In this document: positions 32,708 through 43,134 of the stretch, one piece after another
Layout: each line of letters opens with the position of its first letter
Position numbering within the stretch: the first letter of the stretch is position 1
Origin: Haplosporangium gracile
Lineage: Eukaryota > Mortierellomycota > Mortierellomycetes > Mortierellales > Mortierellaceae
Assembly (NCBI GenBank): GCA_015499985.1
Contig: JAAAUF010000074.1
Span: 1 to 64,000 of the forward strand
Reading direction: 5' to 3'
Length of the DNA stretch: 64,000 nt
Program-made: the position numbers and the translations under genes
The notes under the pieces: model-generated
Seen by the model: only the letters and a program-made list of their open reading frames with translations
Told to the model about the DNA's origin: nothing
Databases searched by the model: none

Positions 32708-34875
32708 TCACTTGAGGTAGTCTGTAGGTCCGGGGCAAAAGATCTCCAGATCATCGGGCTTCATGGGTTTATCCTTGCCATCAGCACTCGAGAACATATT
32801 CTACAAGTACCACAACATGAATGATTGTTAGGGCGGGCGATAAAAAACAGAAAGCGACAAGGCAAGTCAGACAATCAAAAGTTGAGAGCCACGCAACGTG
32901 TGCTGCATCTACGCAAAAACGAAAACAAAAAAAAAACTTACATTCCACAAAGAGATCGCCATGACTTGATTGGCGCATCTGTTTGGGTGGAAGCTATGGG
33001 TCACAAGAATACAACGAGCATTAACGATCGGAGTAATTAGCTATCATAGTCCGCACTCCATAGAACACAGTTGAAATGACGATTCGCGTCGAGGAACTTA
33101 CCAGTCCAGTCCGCTCATGTAGCCTTGGCCATAGGGAGACGAACCATCCTTGAACTCTGTCAAACCTGGCTGGAATACCACGCCATAGGATGCACTGTCA
33201 CTCTCGTCATTGACCTCCTTCGCAACTTTTCTCATTACGTCGTTGTATTGTGCTGCAAGATCTCCCACCTCTACAGTAACGATAGAGAAACAGAGTCAGC
33301 GCGAAGACTCACATCCACAAGCATTCATTACATATAATGAAGAAAAAGAAAGAGATAACTTACTCTTACGGTTGTCCTCCTTTGAAGTAGCACATGAGCA
33401 AATAGGAACCGGCATCTTATCAAACATCATCTCGCAATACGGATAACCTCGCGAGAGCTCATAGACCAAACTGACGTCAAAGATCCCGACGAGGTTGACA
33501 AACGTAGATCCAATTGAGTCTCTCAGATCAATGAGCGCCGCCTTGAGTGCCACCGCATAATCTTCAGGATTCGCCACTGCCGGCAAGTTGTCGCCGTCAG
33601 CACAGGCTGCACAGAGGTTGTTGGCGCCCACAAAGACAGTTGCCAGTTTCCATTCTTTCTTGTACTTGTGATAAGGTCCTGCCAGTCCGAATTGCCATTT
33701 TAACCGATCGATCTGTGACGAGAGCGTTTGGGCAATGGCTCCACTCACCTAATAGATATTAATTGAGTTCACACAAGAGGATAAACAAGGGTGTAAGGAG
33801 GAGTGAAGGAAAAAATGTCTTGGCAAAGGAGATGAAACAGGTGCACCAGAGTCGTCTCATTATCATCATGTGGAAAAAGGGGAGATGCGCAAAGGACAGA
33901 GGCAATATCCTCAAAAGATCTTTTTTTTCTAATGCTACTTACAGCAGTGTTCAGACCCTTGCCATGGGCTTGTATAGTAACGTTGACAAGCGAGGCAGGC
34001 AGTAAGTGAGAAGATGTAATGGCGGTTTGCGGTGGTCAATGCAAGCACATGAGAATCGAACCACTTTCTCCCCAACAACAACCACAACGATGCACGAAAC
34101 AGGTGAAAGGTATATGCGCTTACCAAGTGGAAGTGTCACCCCTGACGGACTTCCTTGCAGGCGAGCACCATATGTCTTCAAAAAGTTGGCCAGTGTGTAC
34201 TCGTCTTTATCTCCTCCACCAGAGAACACCTTGCCTCTGAACTCCAAGACCGTGGCAAATGGAGGTCGACCTAGGAGTTATACAAAAGAATACGTTAGTT
34301 CCCATATCATCTCATTTTTGTTTTTGTGCAACGATGCTGACAGTTACACCGACTACATAGTTTCGGTTTGCCCTTGAACTACCCTTTACCTGAGATCATG
34401 GCAAATCCTGCAGAGATGCTGTCTCCAATCGACACCACCGCTTTGATGTCCTAAGAACAGAAAAGGTACTTAAAGCATGAAAATCACCAGAGAACCAGTA
34501 TTCGTCGAGAAGAATGATAGTTAAAAAATGCAAGAGGCACTAGTTAAGACATACATGAGCTCGGAGGTGCCAGACGTCTGTGGGTCTGACAAGGTCTGCT
34601 TCGGTCAAATCGTATGGTTGACAGGTCCATTTTTCGATCTCTGTCGGGCATCTCGAGTCGTTTTTGTGCTCTCCAAAGGCGTTGTAGACTGCCTGCAGCT
34701 CGTTCACCCACGCCGTCGTGTAGGGCGTCAGTGTCTGTTGTGACTGTGAGGAGTGTGGAGAATGAAAAGGGTCCTGCTTTTGCGGTCGTTGGAATGGAAG
34801 TTGTAATGAGAATGCCAGCAAGGGGGCAAGGCACAGGACAAGAGTGACCCTTGTCGCCAGGACGTGAGTCTTCAT
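32708..34875 (-). CDS. Secreted GDSL lipase/phospholipase B-like esterase
   Basis: Eight exons: 34875-34555, 34450-34390, 34270-34124, 33968-33943, 33748-33370, 33270-33102, 32993-32942, 32800-32708; 415 aa. SGNH/GDSL esterases hydrolyse acyl esters, and this subgroup resembles animal phospholipase B1. An N-terminal signal peptide (about 1-22, VTLVLCLAPLLAFS) suggests secretion. Catalytic blocks in order are VSIGDSISAGF (Ser118), a Gly in block II, VFVGANNLC (block III Asn), and DCFHPNRCANQ, where Asp367 and His370 complete the triad. Ser, Asp and His are therefore all present. Several exons are very small (26, 52 and 61 nt). Exon 4 uses an AAG acceptor, the only non-YAG site in the gene. It starts 271 bases from the divergent SNRNP27 gene. 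Confidence 0.9.
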
Positions 34876-35146
34876 GGTTGCAAAGTGAAAGTGTAGATTT
34901 GGGTGAATGGGGAAGAAGAAGAGACGCAAAAAAGGGTTGGGGTCGAACCGGGCCCAGTCAAGAGACAGAAGACCTTTTTGTTCTTTCCTCCCTAAAACCA
35001 CGTGGTGAGCCAAGACTTAGTGGCGCAGGTTGAACAGGATGAATAGGACCGCTTTTTTTTGAAAAATGTAATCTACATTGCCACCACCGACAATCCGCTG
35101 CATCCATCAACACAACAGGACTCGCCAAACCCTCATCAACAAAAAG
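34876..35146. promoter_or_regulatory. Short divergent promoter between lipase and SNRNP27
   Basis: 271 bases separate the two start codons, so both genes must share this region. An in-frame upstream ATG for SNRNP27 at 35078 lies inside it. No clear TATA box. Confidence 0.5.
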
Positions 35147-36251
35147 ATGCCATACAGCCCAAGCCCAGATCGCTCCAACAGCCGCCGAGGTCCTCCCAAG
35201 GATTGGGATGCACCCGAAGAAGAAGATGGCGAGATCAGCTACAACAACACCAGTAGCAGCCGTCGTAGTGGAGCTTCAGGAGGATACAGGGACTCGCGCT
35301 CAGGAGGAGGAGGACGTGACAGAGATCGGTCAAGAGACAGACGGGACTACAGAGGAGGTGACCGTGATGGTGATAGGGGCAGACGGGACGATTATGGTCG
35401 CCATGATGCCGGCGGCCGTCGTGATTACAGGGATCGGGATCGCGGCGATCGTGAAGATAAGAGAAGGAGGAGCTCGCGCTCCAGATCACCCTACCGTAAG
35501 AGATCAACTTTTTGTTTTTTGTTATTTTCCGGAAAGCCTGTTATTACATGGATATGCGCGTTATGACGACTAACATCTGATCCCTTATTCTGAATATTGA
35601 TAGGTCGTGGTGGAAGATCCAGATCAAGAAGTCCCCGAGGAGGCAGACGTGGCAGGGATGACAGGGACGAGGAAGAGGGCAGCTACAGGAGGAGACGAGG
35701 CGACGATGACGATGACAGTGGCGATGACAAAGGCAGAAAGAGCAAGAAGGACGACAAAAAGAAGGACGAGGACTCTGTCGACACGGCTAAGCCTCTGGAG
35801 GAATTGACACCCGATGAACAAGAGGCGAGAATGATGGCCATGATGGGCTTTGGGGGCTTTGATTCCACAAAGGTACTCCTCATTGTTCACCCTGACCTTG
35901 TTGATTGTTTTTTCTTCGTATTGCTTTAACGACACTCTGCTATGGTTGATAGTCCTGAAAAGTATCAAAAAAATCACCTATATTGACACCCACTTTGATT
36001 TTGAATTAAACTATAATAGGGTAAGAAGGTCGCAGGAGCAGATGTCAGCGGAGTCGACATCAAGAAGCAGCGAAAGCACCGCCAGTACATGAACAGACGC
36101 GGGGGATTCAACAGGTATGAGCTAGAGATAAACGTATGCAATGTCATCACAAATCGCCACGCGCTTCTCCTTACGAATTCTGTCTAACTCTCTATTGTTC
36201 ATCTCTTTCCTGCCAATCTTCTCATACCACTTTAGACCACTTGACTCTTAG
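35147..36251 (+). CDS. SNRNP27: U4/U6.U5 tri-snRNP 27 kDa protein (SNRNP27) homologue
   Basis: Four exons: 35147-35495, 35604-35872, 36020-36114, 36236-36251; 242 aa. SNRNP27 is an RS-rich component of the tri-snRNP that helps 5' splice-site choice during spliceosome activation. The N-terminal two thirds are Arg/Asp/Ser/Gly-rich (for example RDRDRSRDRRDYRGG). The conserved C-terminal domain reads MMAMMGFGGFDSTKGKKV and then KHRQYMNRRGGFNRPLDS, the family hallmark. The last exon has only 16 coding bases and supplies the final PLDS; the protein stops two or three residues earlier than the human one. I chose the ATG at 35147; an in-frame ATG at 35078 would add 23 non-RS residues. Convergent with UQCC1 (88 bases between stops). 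Confidence 0.92.
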
Positions 36252-36339
36252 TCCTAATAAAAATGCGTATCCCTCAGTCACCTCAAATAGATTTTCTCGC
36301 GCTTTTATTACAATTCTAAATATGCCCCAACTCTGAGGT

Positions 36340-38080
36340 TTACTTTCCAGGAACACCCCTGAGAGCTGGTGCCTGGCTACCAAACAAATTACGCGACTCT
36401 AGGAAATCGTCCGAGCTCATGGTATCCAAGTGCTGCAACTCCTTGCGGACATAATCCACAAGAATAGCAATCTGAGCTGGGTTTCCGCTGGACGTAAACA
36501 AGTTTCTGTAGGATATATGAAAATGAAGGGAGGGAAAAAAAAAAAAGATGGTTAGTATAAGCATGAACATAGTTAACGCGTGGCTTATTTCCCTCTTTCT
36601 TCTGATCTTTTTAGGACAACAAAAAAAATCCTAAAGAAAGAATTTACCTCCAGAGAGCTGCTGCCATGATAGGATCGTCCTTGCACATGCCCTCGTCATA
36701 AGCCAAAACTCCTCCGTGGAATTGAGCCAAGAAATCATGCATGTACGTGCTGATAATCCGTCCCGAAGAGATCTATTAGTTTAAAAAAAAAGACGGGTTG
36801 TTGAAAACGGTCAGCATTTTGACAAAGGGTTTTTCAGCTTGAGAAAAAAAAACGAGCACCGTCTTCAGGAGGGAATAGGCAGCATGAAGTAGAGTGCTAA
36901 GTACCCTGTGGTTATATCTCATGCGATCCTCGATGTCGTGGAAAAAGTGGTTGACGAGTTGCTGCTGAAAGACTTTTCCGTGATCCTCTGCGCGAATACG
37001 GACCATCAACAACCACACATGCAAATGGGTGATCGAGAACCATGTCTGGAAGTTGTCGGGCAATCCGCAAGCTAAGTTGTGCGTCAAAAGTCATCCAGAA
37101 AGAGAGGAAAAGGCCACAGCGCGGTAAGAAAAACGAAGCAAATAACAAGGACATATACGCGCTATGATACATAGCTGTACGTGTTTGTGTGCTAGATGGC
37201 GTGTTTGTCGCTCAAGAGACAAATAACGAGCTTAAGTGTCGCTTTCTCGACCCGAAGCATGGAACAAACAATCGTCCCCAGAAATACGTACTTTCAATCC
37301 AGAACGACCGCTTATCCCGCAGCTGCTGGGCGCAGATCTCATAAAAGTTGTGGGTCGAACGCATGGCGGTCTGGCTGACGGTGTAGTGTCCTGTCACCTT
37401 GGCTAAGCTGCGCAAGAAGCCGCCATAGAATCCACCAGGTGCTGCTGCTGCTGTCTTAGATTCTTCTGACTCTGTGATATTGGTTGCTGCTCCTGTTGAT
37501 GGTGTTGTTGATGATGGGGTCGATGATCCTCCTGCCTGCTTTGAGTGTGTCCATGATGTCGCAAATGCCTATTGGGAGGAAAGGTTTTGTTTGTTAGGTA
37601 TTTTTTTTTTTTGGGGGGGGGGGGTTCAGAGGGTAGAGAACAAGAACAAGGTCAGGATAGGGTCGACCATAATATAACTTAGGCTGGTGTGGCATGAAAT
37701 GACCAACCAACCAACCAACCAACCAACCAGCGTGCTGTCCTTAATGAGAACACCATTATTTAGCAAATAAGAGCCCCTTACCCGAGTTGTGTATGTGGAG
37801 AGAGGCTTTGAGCAGGGTGTTGCTGCCCGGACAATGGTCTAATGATTCCCACACGGCGGGATATGGTTTACAAATAAAGGAAGAAAATGTCGTGATTATT
37901 TTTTAGTTAAGGACGTGAAGAACGAGTTCTCTCTCCACTGAGAGTAAATAAGAACGTCCTTTTTTCGTTTCTGTCGAGTTCGGAATGGCGAAAGAAATAT
38001 TCTCAATAACAACCTATTCCCGAAAGGAGACATACACGAGCAGACTGAATGCTGGATCGAGCAAGGACAGACGAGGCCAT
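36340..38080 (-). CDS. CBP3: Ubiquinol-cytochrome c reductase assembly chaperone (CBP3/UQCC1)
   Basis: Six exons: 38080-38036, 37838-37782, 37568-37292, 37071-36905, 36772-36648, 36505-36340; 278 aa. CBP3 (with CBP6) binds newly made cytochrome b at the mitochondrial ribosome and is needed for complex III assembly. The first two exons encode an Arg/Ser/Ala-rich presequence (MASSVLARSSIQSARTIVRA) that fits mitochondrial import. The conserved chaperone domain includes CGLPDNFQTWFSITHLHVWL, RIRAEDHGKVFQQQLVNHFF, DIEDRMRYNHRISSGR and GGVLAYDEGM. Between presequence and domain is a Ser/Thr/Ala-rich linker. Intron 2 contains a T12-G12 run and seven ACCA repeats. Confidence 0.93.
37601..37624. repeat. 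T12-G12 homopolymer junction in a UQCC1 intron
   Basis: Twelve T followed directly by twelve G (plus strand) inside intron 2. Such runs are prone to length error in sequencing and to slippage. Confidence 0.85.
37702..37729. repeat. (ACCA)7 microsatellite in the same intron
   Basis: Seven perfect tandem ACCA units, 28 bases, close to the T12-G12 run in UQCC1 intron 2. Confidence 0.9.
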
Positions 38081-38446
38081 TGTTTGCGAGAGAAAAAAGG
38101 AAAGGGGTGTGTGGAGGATGGGGAAAAAAGGGGGATCACTAGCATCCCGAGAAGTATGTGTGAGCTCGGCGTGTTTTGTAGTGCGTGACCTTGTCTTTTC
38201 GCAGTCCCCCTTGAGAAGCGGTGAAGAATCATCCCCCTCACTCATAGACATGATTAGCAGGCAAAATTGGAACGCGACGCCGATTATTCGCCACTATTTG
38301 TTGACTAGAGTAGGTCGTTGAAGCCATACATTCTTTCTTTTTTGTTTTTATCACCCCTTCTCCTCTTCTCCTTCTTCTTCTTCTTCTATACCCACACTCT
38401 ACTCCTCCTCCTCAAAAAAGCAACTCCCATTCCCGCTCACTCTACA
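38081..38446. promoter_or_regulatory. Divergent promoter region of UQCC1 and stefin-like gene
   Basis: 366 bases between start codons; the 38330-38400 part is pyrimidine-rich (CTTCTTCTTCTTCT) before the stefin-like ATG. No other gene. Confidence 0.5.
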
Positions 38447-38833
38447 ATGACAGCTACCAACGCTTCAGTGAGAGAAATCAGCAAACCCAAGACCATCGAC
38501 AAGAAGCACCCCCTTTCGAAATCGGACCCGGAGCTCAAGCGGATCCTATACCAGCTTTCCAGCCAGATTCAGAGCGCCTACGTTCGTGCCTCCTTCATCC
38601 TTGTCTCCTCCATCGTCGACAGGTCGCCCACCTTTGAGTCCATCTCCTATGCCTGCCAGATCGTCGCTGTAACCATCTACTATGTCAAGCTGAGGGTTAC
38701 CCAGAATGGATGGTTTGGAAAGAACTGTAATAGGGATGATGGTAAGGAGCACTGCCATATCAAGATCTTGTACCAGCCCTGGACAAAACATGACCGTGTT
38801 GACTGGTATTTCTGTCAGAAAAACCAAAAATGA
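38447..38833 (+). CDS. Stefin (cystatin A/B)-like protein
   Basis: Single exon, 128 aa, no signal peptide, so cytosolic. Stefins are tight reversible inhibitors of papain-type cysteine proteases. The order of elements fits the fold: a long helix region (DPELKRILYQLSSQIQSAY), a strand (PTFESISYACQIVAV, residues 61-75), TIYYVKLRV, then CHIKILYQPW and the ending TKHDRVDWYF, which closely parallels the C-terminus of stefin B. The first inhibitory loop reads QIVAV instead of the canonical QVVAG: the final glycine is replaced by valine. The N-terminal glycine that wedges into the protease is not evident. It may therefore inhibit weakly or do something else. An extra N-terminal 26 residues precede the fold. 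A short insertion (NGWFGKNCNRDDGKE) lengthens one loop. Confidence 0.7.
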   Translation: MTATNASVREISKPKTIDKKHPLSKSDPELKRILYQLSSQIQSAYVRASFILVSSIVDRSPTFESISYACQIVAVTIYYVKLRVTQNGWFGKNCNRDDGKEHCHIKILYQPWTKHDRVDWYFCQKNQK

Positions 38834-39019
38834 TTCATTCGAGTATGACATGCCTGCTCCTATATAAGCAACCGTACCCAACCAACTCGCTCTCGCTACA
38901 ACTTCCGTTCCACAAGAACACATGAACACACACACAAGCACGTCGCATGCAATCAAAACAACAAACGATACTGAATCAGATGAGGAATGTATGAGATACT
39001 ATTTATTCAATGACTGAAA

Positions 39020-39874
39020 TTAGACCTTGGGAAGGGCAAGGGTACCCTTGGGTGCTGGTGTCCAGTCATCGTAGGCATTACCAGCAGCCTTGCGCGCCTC
39101 GTACTCGCGGTCCTCCTTCTCACACTCCTCTTTGCTCAACACCTTCAGGATCTTGGCAGGGTTTCCCCCAACAATGGTATACGGAGGCACATTCTTGGTC
39201 ACAACACTTCCTGCTCCGACCGTGACGCCATCTCCAATAGTGACACCGGGGCAGATAATAGCCCCACCGCCGATCCAGACATCATTTCCGATCACAATGG
39301 GCATCCCAAACTCGATGCCCTTAGACCGGGTCAAAGGGTTAATAGGATGTGCGGCACAGAAGACCTGGACGTTGGGCGCAAAGAAGACATTATCGCCGAT
39401 CGTGACCTTGCCACAGTCAAGAATCACACAGTTGAAGTTCATATAAACATTCTCGCCCATCGTGATGTTACATCCATAGTCGGTCTGGAAGGGAGGCTCG
39501 ATCCAGCAGCCCTTTCCAATACGGCCGCGGGTCATCGTGTGGAGGAGGGCCCGGCGTTTGAGGATCCCCTCGGGGGTGGACTGAGTGGAGTTGTAGACCT
39601 GCATCAATTCACGAACACGGTGACGTTCGAGGACCAGGAGCTCGTCCGCAGGGTTATAGACTTTTGCGTCGAGCATGCGTTGCTTGTGAGTGTGGTCGAG
39701 GTCGAGACGGACGGGGGAAAAGTTGTACTCGGTCTCGAGCTTGGCGGCGTACTCCTCGACCGACATGTTATTGATGGAGGGAGATTCCTCGGCCAGATTG
39801 GTGGTGGGCTTGATGGTGGTGGCAGTGGGGATGACGCTTTCTGCTGTCTTGATGCTGACAATGGAGTTGGTCAT
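39020..39874 (-). CDS. Hexapeptide-repeat sugar O-acetyltransferase (maltose/galactoside acetyltransferase type)
   Basis: Single exon, 284 aa from the ATG at 39874. These trimeric left-handed beta-helix enzymes transfer acetyl from acetyl-CoA to sugar hydroxyls. The N-terminal Mac segment contains NPADELLVLERHRVRELMQ. The hexapeptide region runs from IGKGCWIEPPFQTDYGCNI through GENVYMNFNCVILDCGKVTI and GNDVWIGGGAIICPGVTIGD. His in VQVFCAAHPINP is the expected catalytic residue. It ends VGGNPAKILK, the acetyl-CoA-binding end of the fold, plus a short tail. About 35 extra Thr/Ser-rich residues precede the Mac region. The frame extends upstream to an ATG at 40021, but that extension is hydrophobic and unlike the family. 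Possible bacterial ancestry is common for this family in fungi but not tested here. Confidence 0.9.
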   Translation of the reverse strand: MTNSIVSIKTAESVIPTATTIKPTTNLAEESPSINNMSVEEYAAKLETEYNFSPVRLDLDHTHKQRMLDAKVYNPADELLVLERHRVRELMQVYNSTQSTPEGILKRRALLHTMTRGRIGKGCWIEPPFQTDYGCNITMGENVYMNFNCVILDCGKVTIGDNVFFAPNVQVFCAAHPINPLTRSKGIEFGMPIVIGNDVWIGGGAIICPGVTIGDGVTVGAGSVVTKNVPPYTIVGGNPAKILKVLSKEECEKEDREYEARKAAGNAYDDWTPAPKGTLALPKV

Positions 39875-41311
39875 GACTGATGTAATGGGAATAGTAAGGG
39901 TATAGGGAGATGAAAGAGTAATGGGTTTGTGTGTGAGCGAATAAAAGTGAAAGCTGGGGTGTGGAGGAAAGAAAAAGATGTTTTTCTTTCTTTTAAACAG
40001 CCTGAGGGGCGGTTTGTGCAACAGAGTTCAGCTCGGCGTAGAAAGTGAACACCCACTGGAGAAAGAATGTTCATTATCCATCGAGCCCAAGGATAGATAC
40101 CATTCGACGCTAAAACTTGCTTTTGTGCTATCAATTGGACATAAACAAGGCAAAGGAAGGAAAACTGCGCAGCACACAGAAGGGGAAGAATAAAGGAAAC
40201 CCAGGAAACAGGGTTTCATGGGCAACTGAACACTTGAACAATTGAACTGGTTATATCGTCATATAATTATCCAATCGGGCTCTGTAAAGATAGCTTTTCT
40301 CCGGTTAACATACCCTGAGGGCGCGCCAGCGATCTGCCACGTCGCATCTAATGACAGGGGTAGAATTAAAAAAAATAGACACTTAGAAAAAGAACTTTCA
40401 TAGTTTCAAAGGATTACTGCGAGGAGAGGAGAGAGACAGGAATAGGGATCGATTAGAGTCGCATGCATGAGTCTAATGGTTTTTGAGGTTCTTGGCTGAG
40501 ATGCTAAGCTGGTCTGCTCAGGGGTAGCTGTAGAGGAAGGGATTACTAATGATCGTGGGCAGGGGCACACGGCGTAAAGAAATTATTTGCAAATGGACGC
40601 TTAATCCCAGGTAAGGATCCGTTGTCAACGCTCCATTGGAGCAAAACAACAGCGCCTACCAACTCTATTCCATCTTTACCTTGTAACTTCCAAACGGCGA
40701 CCTACCTATTGAGTAGATGCACACGCGTTCCATGGACAAAATATTGCAGCGCCAGCTCTGGCTCACTGGTTCATCCTCCCCAAACGATAGATCGGCACAC
40801 TCGGGCAACTTGACGTGCATTTAAGACAACAACAACAACAACAATACCCACAACAATAACCACAACGACAAAAAGCTGCTTGTGTCGCTATGTTCTCTCT
40901 CTCGTTCATTCACGCACCCGTAGAGGCCCCTCTTCATTTTGTGTTACTCCCCTGTGGGTTCTTCGTACACACAACTGTATGGTATGAGACGCTTCTTCGT
41001 CTCTACTTCCTAGCTTCCTCAACTGTTGCTAGATGACCTCCATCTACTTGCCAAACCGGACCCTGACTGAATAACAAGGAGCTCGCCGAACTATCACGCA
41101 TCCCTATCCTTCACCCCTCCTTTACTCCCATTTTTCTCTCTCCCTATTGTCGGTATATGTGAAAACGACTATTGTTGAATACACCAGCTGAGTTGATTCG
41201 AAAATAGACTTTGAAGCTTACTTAGGAAGAGGCGAAGAGAGGTGTCGTTTCTAGCTCACGCGGAAGAACTTGTTGGAGCAGGGCAATCATACTCAAAATG
41301 ACAAAGACGGA

Positions 41312-41331
41312 AGAGAGAGAGAGAGAGAGAA
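41312..41331. repeat. (AG)10 microsatellite
   Basis: Perfect dinucleotide run of 20 bases. Confidence 0.9.
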
Positions 41332-42096
41332 GAGGGAGCCATTGGGGATGATGGCTCCTCGCTAGTGTCACTCCTCTATTGAAGAGAAATGAAAAGGATC
41401 CCAAATTAAAGGGGTGCTCTGTTCGATTGTAGAACTGGGAGTGCAATATGCTCTCTCTCTCTTTATCTATGGATCTGTCTCTAAGAATGTCGCAATACGC
41501 GATATGTTATTTTCTATCATTGTTGCCAGACTGGCATACTTTTGGCGAGCTAGATATCTAGTTTAGGGTGTTCATGACGAGGAGGGTGTGTCAATGGCGA
41601 ACAAAGAGCGCTACGAAGAAAATACGCCTATGGCGCATCATCCCTTCCCTTACATCTATCAGGATAGCGTCTAAATATGTGGATGTCAGTCATCTTCTTT
41701 CACTGTCTATTTGTCTGTAGATACGCGTCAAGCCGCCTCCTGCTATTTAGATCCTTGCTTGCATTGAACTGGGACGCCATTTGCCTGCCATTTTGATGCA
41801 AACAAAATCCAACGATGATGGACAACACCAGTGAGGCTGAAGAAAGGAAGAAAGACGGGAAAGAATAAGAAGAAGAGAAGACACAAACGGAACCATCATC
41901 CCCATGTATCATTCACTCATCCTGCGGCGCGCCTTTTTCCTTCTTCTTGACAGCTTTGCTTTGCAGTATGGTTGTGTCCCCGTGTTTTCTGTTGCCTTTT
42001 CTTTAATTTGCTCGCGAAATTCAGCGACTGTGGGAGAAAAGGAAACAATAGTGCTGTGCGTTATCTCTATTTGCCATATACCATTCGCTTGGCCAA

Positions 42097-42123
42097 CTGG
42101 CTGGCTGGCTGGCTGGCTGGCTG
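42097..42123. repeat. (CTGG)6.75 microsatellite
   Basis: 27 bases of uninterrupted CTGG units. Confidence 0.9.
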
Positions 42124-43134
42124 TATCAGCTTTTTTCATTTGTTTAGTTTTTACGGTAACCATGTCGATTATTCCGCGAGCTGGTTTCCCGCGACACCCA
42201 TTTTGCCTTTTTCATTCTTTTTGGGTTTCTCCCTCTTGCTCTCTTCTTACTCCTGCGTGATTTACCCGTTCAATGGAAAATGATGAATGAGATGGATGGA
42301 AAGCCAAGCTGACTGTCTCAGCATCTGCTTTTGTGAGGTCCTGTTCCGTCTCCGATCCTTCTTTTTGTTTTGCATTTTGCGCTTTGTTTAGCCCCAACCT
42401 ATGTCTTCTATGATGTTGTTTGCTGTTTACTGTTTGCCGTTTGTTGTTGGTACGCGTTCAGTTCCCCCTCTTTGTTTCCCTTTTCTAAAGCGATGAACTG
42501 AAAGAAGAGCGCAAGTAGGAAGGAACACAAATGAAACCCCTTGCTCCTTATTCGTTACTTGGATGTATGTAATAATGTTCTTTTTGTACTCACAACGAGA
42601 AAAGAACAGGGACAGAAACATAGGGTGAGGGAGACATGGGAAAGGGGCAAGTCCGATTGAGAACGAACGACTGTTAACAAATAGAAGTTTGTGCTGTTAG
42701 GAGTCAAGAAGGCACAACAATCACACACACAGAAAACCCATGGCCACACTAAGCCCCAACTCAACCCCACAACAGCTATACACCAGCCAACAATGAACCA
42801 ATGCATATACACACCCTCACCTGAGGACATCCTTATTCCAGGTAGGAAGAAAATCACTTGTGGGATGTGGGAATAAATAACAAGCAACCATGTGACCAAT
42901 GCGTACGAGCAGTATTTAAACAACTCACAATTTGCCCACCTCCTTTTTTCTTTTCTTCCTTTTCTGCATTGTTCCATCAGACACTTTTCTACAGCTGAAC
43001 AACAGCTACAACAAACAGCCACCCGCACCTAACTCAGCTCGGATTTACTTATAAGGCGCGCTTTTTACCTTTGTCCTTGGCAAATAACACTCTCACTCAG
43101 CCGTTACGTCTTCCTCCAGATTATAACAAAATCC

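Larger units (their letters stand above)
39875..43134. other. Gene-poor interval with microsatellites
   Basis: 3.26 kb, the longest stretch in the window without a supported gene. It holds a CAA/CAACAA-rich run at about 40825-40870, (AG)n at 41312-41331 and (CTGG)n at 42097-42123. Short open frames have no family resemblance and no consistent splice sites. It may contain long 5' regulatory sequence for the OB-fold gene or non-coding RNA, which I cannot show. Confidence 0.5.

Noticed and set aside
34060..34100. GGTTCGATTC on the minus strand as a possible tRNA B box
   Set aside because: Lies in a lipase intron without matching A box, anticodon stem or acceptor stem.
42555..43028. 157-codon minus-strand frame, Cys- and Trp-rich
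   Set aside because: Composition is erratic, there is no family pattern, and it sits over what is probably the OB-fold gene promoter.
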